Assembly (NCBI RefSeq): GCF_021026295.1
Contig: NZ_JAJNDA010000001.1
Location: 62,001-126,000 of the forward strand
DNA: 64,000 nucleotides
Origin: Actinomycetospora soli
GTDB lineage: Bacteria; Actinomycetota; Actinomycetes; Mycobacteriales; Pseudonocardiaceae
Direction: 5' to 3'
Below the pieces are notes generated by a model. That model saw only the letters and a list, made by a program, of their open reading frames with translations. It searched no databases and was not told the origin of the DNA. Shown here in pieces: positions 63,282-64,000 of this stretch. Position numbers and translations under genes: made by a program. The number at the start of each line of letters is the position of its first letter. Position 1 is the stretch's first letter.

Positions 63282-63911
63282 GTGAGCGTCATGGACCTCG
63301 CCCGGGACGAGCGCGCCGAGTTCGCCGACCTGCTCGAGGGCCTCTCGCCGGAGCAGTGGGAGGCACCGAGCCTCTGCGCGGGCTGGACGGTGCGCGAGGT
63401 CGTCGCCCACGCGATCAGCTACGACGAGCTCTCCTGGTCCGAGGTCGGCCGTCGACTCGTCCGCGCGGGTGGCAACCCGGACGGCGCCAACGCGCTCGGC
63501 GTGGACGAGTACGGGCGGCGCACGCCGGACGAACTCGTCGCCCTCCTCCGTGCCCACCTGACCCCGCGGGGTCTGACCGCGGCCATGGGCGGGCGCATCG
63601 GACTGGTCGACGGGCTCATCCACCAGCAGGACGTCCGGCGCCCGCTCGGTCTGCCGAGGTCGATCCCCGAGGAGCGGCTCCGTCCGGCGCTGACCCTGGC
63701 GTTGTTCGCCCCGCCGATCCGTGGCGTCCTGCGCGTCCACGATCTCCGGCTCGAGGCCACGGACATCGCCTGGTCGTCCGGTCCCCTCACCCGTCGGCGC
63801 GGCACGGTGCGGGGGACGGCCGAGGCCCTCGTGATGGCGATCGCGGGACGTCGTGTCGCCGACGACCTCGAGGGCGACGGGGTCCCGCTCCTCGCCCCAC
63901 GCCTCGGGTGA
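63282..63911 (+). CDS. Maleylpyruvate isomerase-family, mycothiol-dependent DinB-like protein
   Basis: 209 residues. The N-terminal LARDERAEFADLLEGLSPEQ and SLCAGWTVREVVAHAISYDEL are the hallmarks of the TIGR03083 DinB-like fold. The metal-binding His is in VVAHA and a second in LIHQQDVRR. Members use mycothiol for isomerisation or thiol transfer. GTG 63282 (an ATG at 63291 is also possible). It follows the terminator hairpin and is probably a separate unit. Confidence 0.85.
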   Translation: MSVMDLARDERAEFADLLEGLSPEQWEAPSLCAGWTVREVVAHAISYDELSWSEVGRRLVRAGGNPDGANALGVDEYGRRTPDELVALLRAHLTPRGLTAAMGGRIGLVDGLIHQQDVRRPLGLPRSIPEERLRPALTLALFAPPIRGVLRVHDLRLEATDIAWSSGPLTRRRGTVRGTAEALVMAIAGRRVADDLEGDGVPLLAPRLG

Positions 63912-64000
63912 CCGGTCGGGACGAGAGCGTCGGCCCGGAGTCGGAGCTGCGGTCCGGTCGCACAGTCGCCGGCTCAGCTCGAGCACCAGCTCGTCCTCGG

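Noticed and set aside
63912-64000. Beginning or end of another gene at the right edge
   Set aside because: Only about 90 bases remain; no frame, ribosome site or motif is long enough to support a call.

Overview
The window is high-GC DNA with short intergenic gaps, many GTG starts and frequent 4-base ATGA/GTGA gene overlaps. Several gene families point to an actinomycete, most likely of the Pseudonocardiaceae (for example Pseudonocardia or Actinomycetospora). These are F420/PPOX and luciferase-like F420 enzymes, a mycofactocin-type short-chain dehydrogenase, a mycothiol-dependent maleylpyruvate-isomerase-like protein, GAF-ANTAR and DUF3099/DUF4383 proteins, and the MurT/GatD pair. The family assignment is inference, since no rRNA or tRNA is present. 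All genes look chromosomal. I saw no transposase, integrase, phage gene or CRISPR array.

Region by region. 1-6.3 kb is a small oxidative cassette: a mycofactocin-type SDR, a type I Baeyer-Villiger monooxygenase and two paralogous beta-propeller (SMP-30/gluconolactonase-like) proteins, with a palindromic site in the divergent promoter. Together they could take an alcohol to a ketone, then a lactone or ester, then a hydroxy acid. 6.3-12.7 kb holds a WS/DGAT acyltransferase, a metal or corrinoid-binding receptor, an esterase, an SDR, glutaminase and two F420 enzymes. 13.1-19.4 kb holds an MFS/LysR pair, murT-gatD (lipid II amidation) and a two-component system. 19.4-21.3 kb is a repeat island followed by an unusual SDR. 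21.3-26.2 kb includes a heme aldoxime dehydratase, an NmrA-like reductase, an EEP-family hydrolase, a methyltransferase and a membrane-anchored hydrolase. 26.2-40.1 kb is mostly envelope and transport: GT39, a TspO-like protein, a lysozyme-like protein, lactate permease, a POT transporter, a YpfJ-like zinc protein, a DUF4185 secreted protein, a CoA-transferase and GAF-ANTAR/DUF4383.

The most unusual block is 40.4-50.9 kb. A CsoR copper repressor is divergent from copA. copA is followed, with overlapping start and stop codons at nearly every junction, by nuoA, a cysteine-free protein that looks like a degenerate NuoB joined to a degenerate NuoD, then nuoH, J, K, L, M and N. It is a complex I-like membrane arm with no NADH module, no Fe-S subunits and no N2 ligands. 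Two CsoR-type boxes sit at the promoters, so the whole unit is predicted to be copper-responsive.

51-64 kb returns to ordinary genes: a methyltransferase, a class V aminotransferase with a TetR regulator, zwf, a DHA2 transporter, an M50 peptidase, an FhuF-like protein, a repeat-rich membrane protein, ogt, a CDF metal exporter next to a His/Asn/Gly-repeat secreted protein, and a DinB-like protein. Several dispersed repeat families run through the window: a 30-bp unit (also found in frame inside the NuoB/NuoD-like gene), a 52-bp unit in inverted clusters, a 142-bp tandem repeat, and a long hairpin terminator family.
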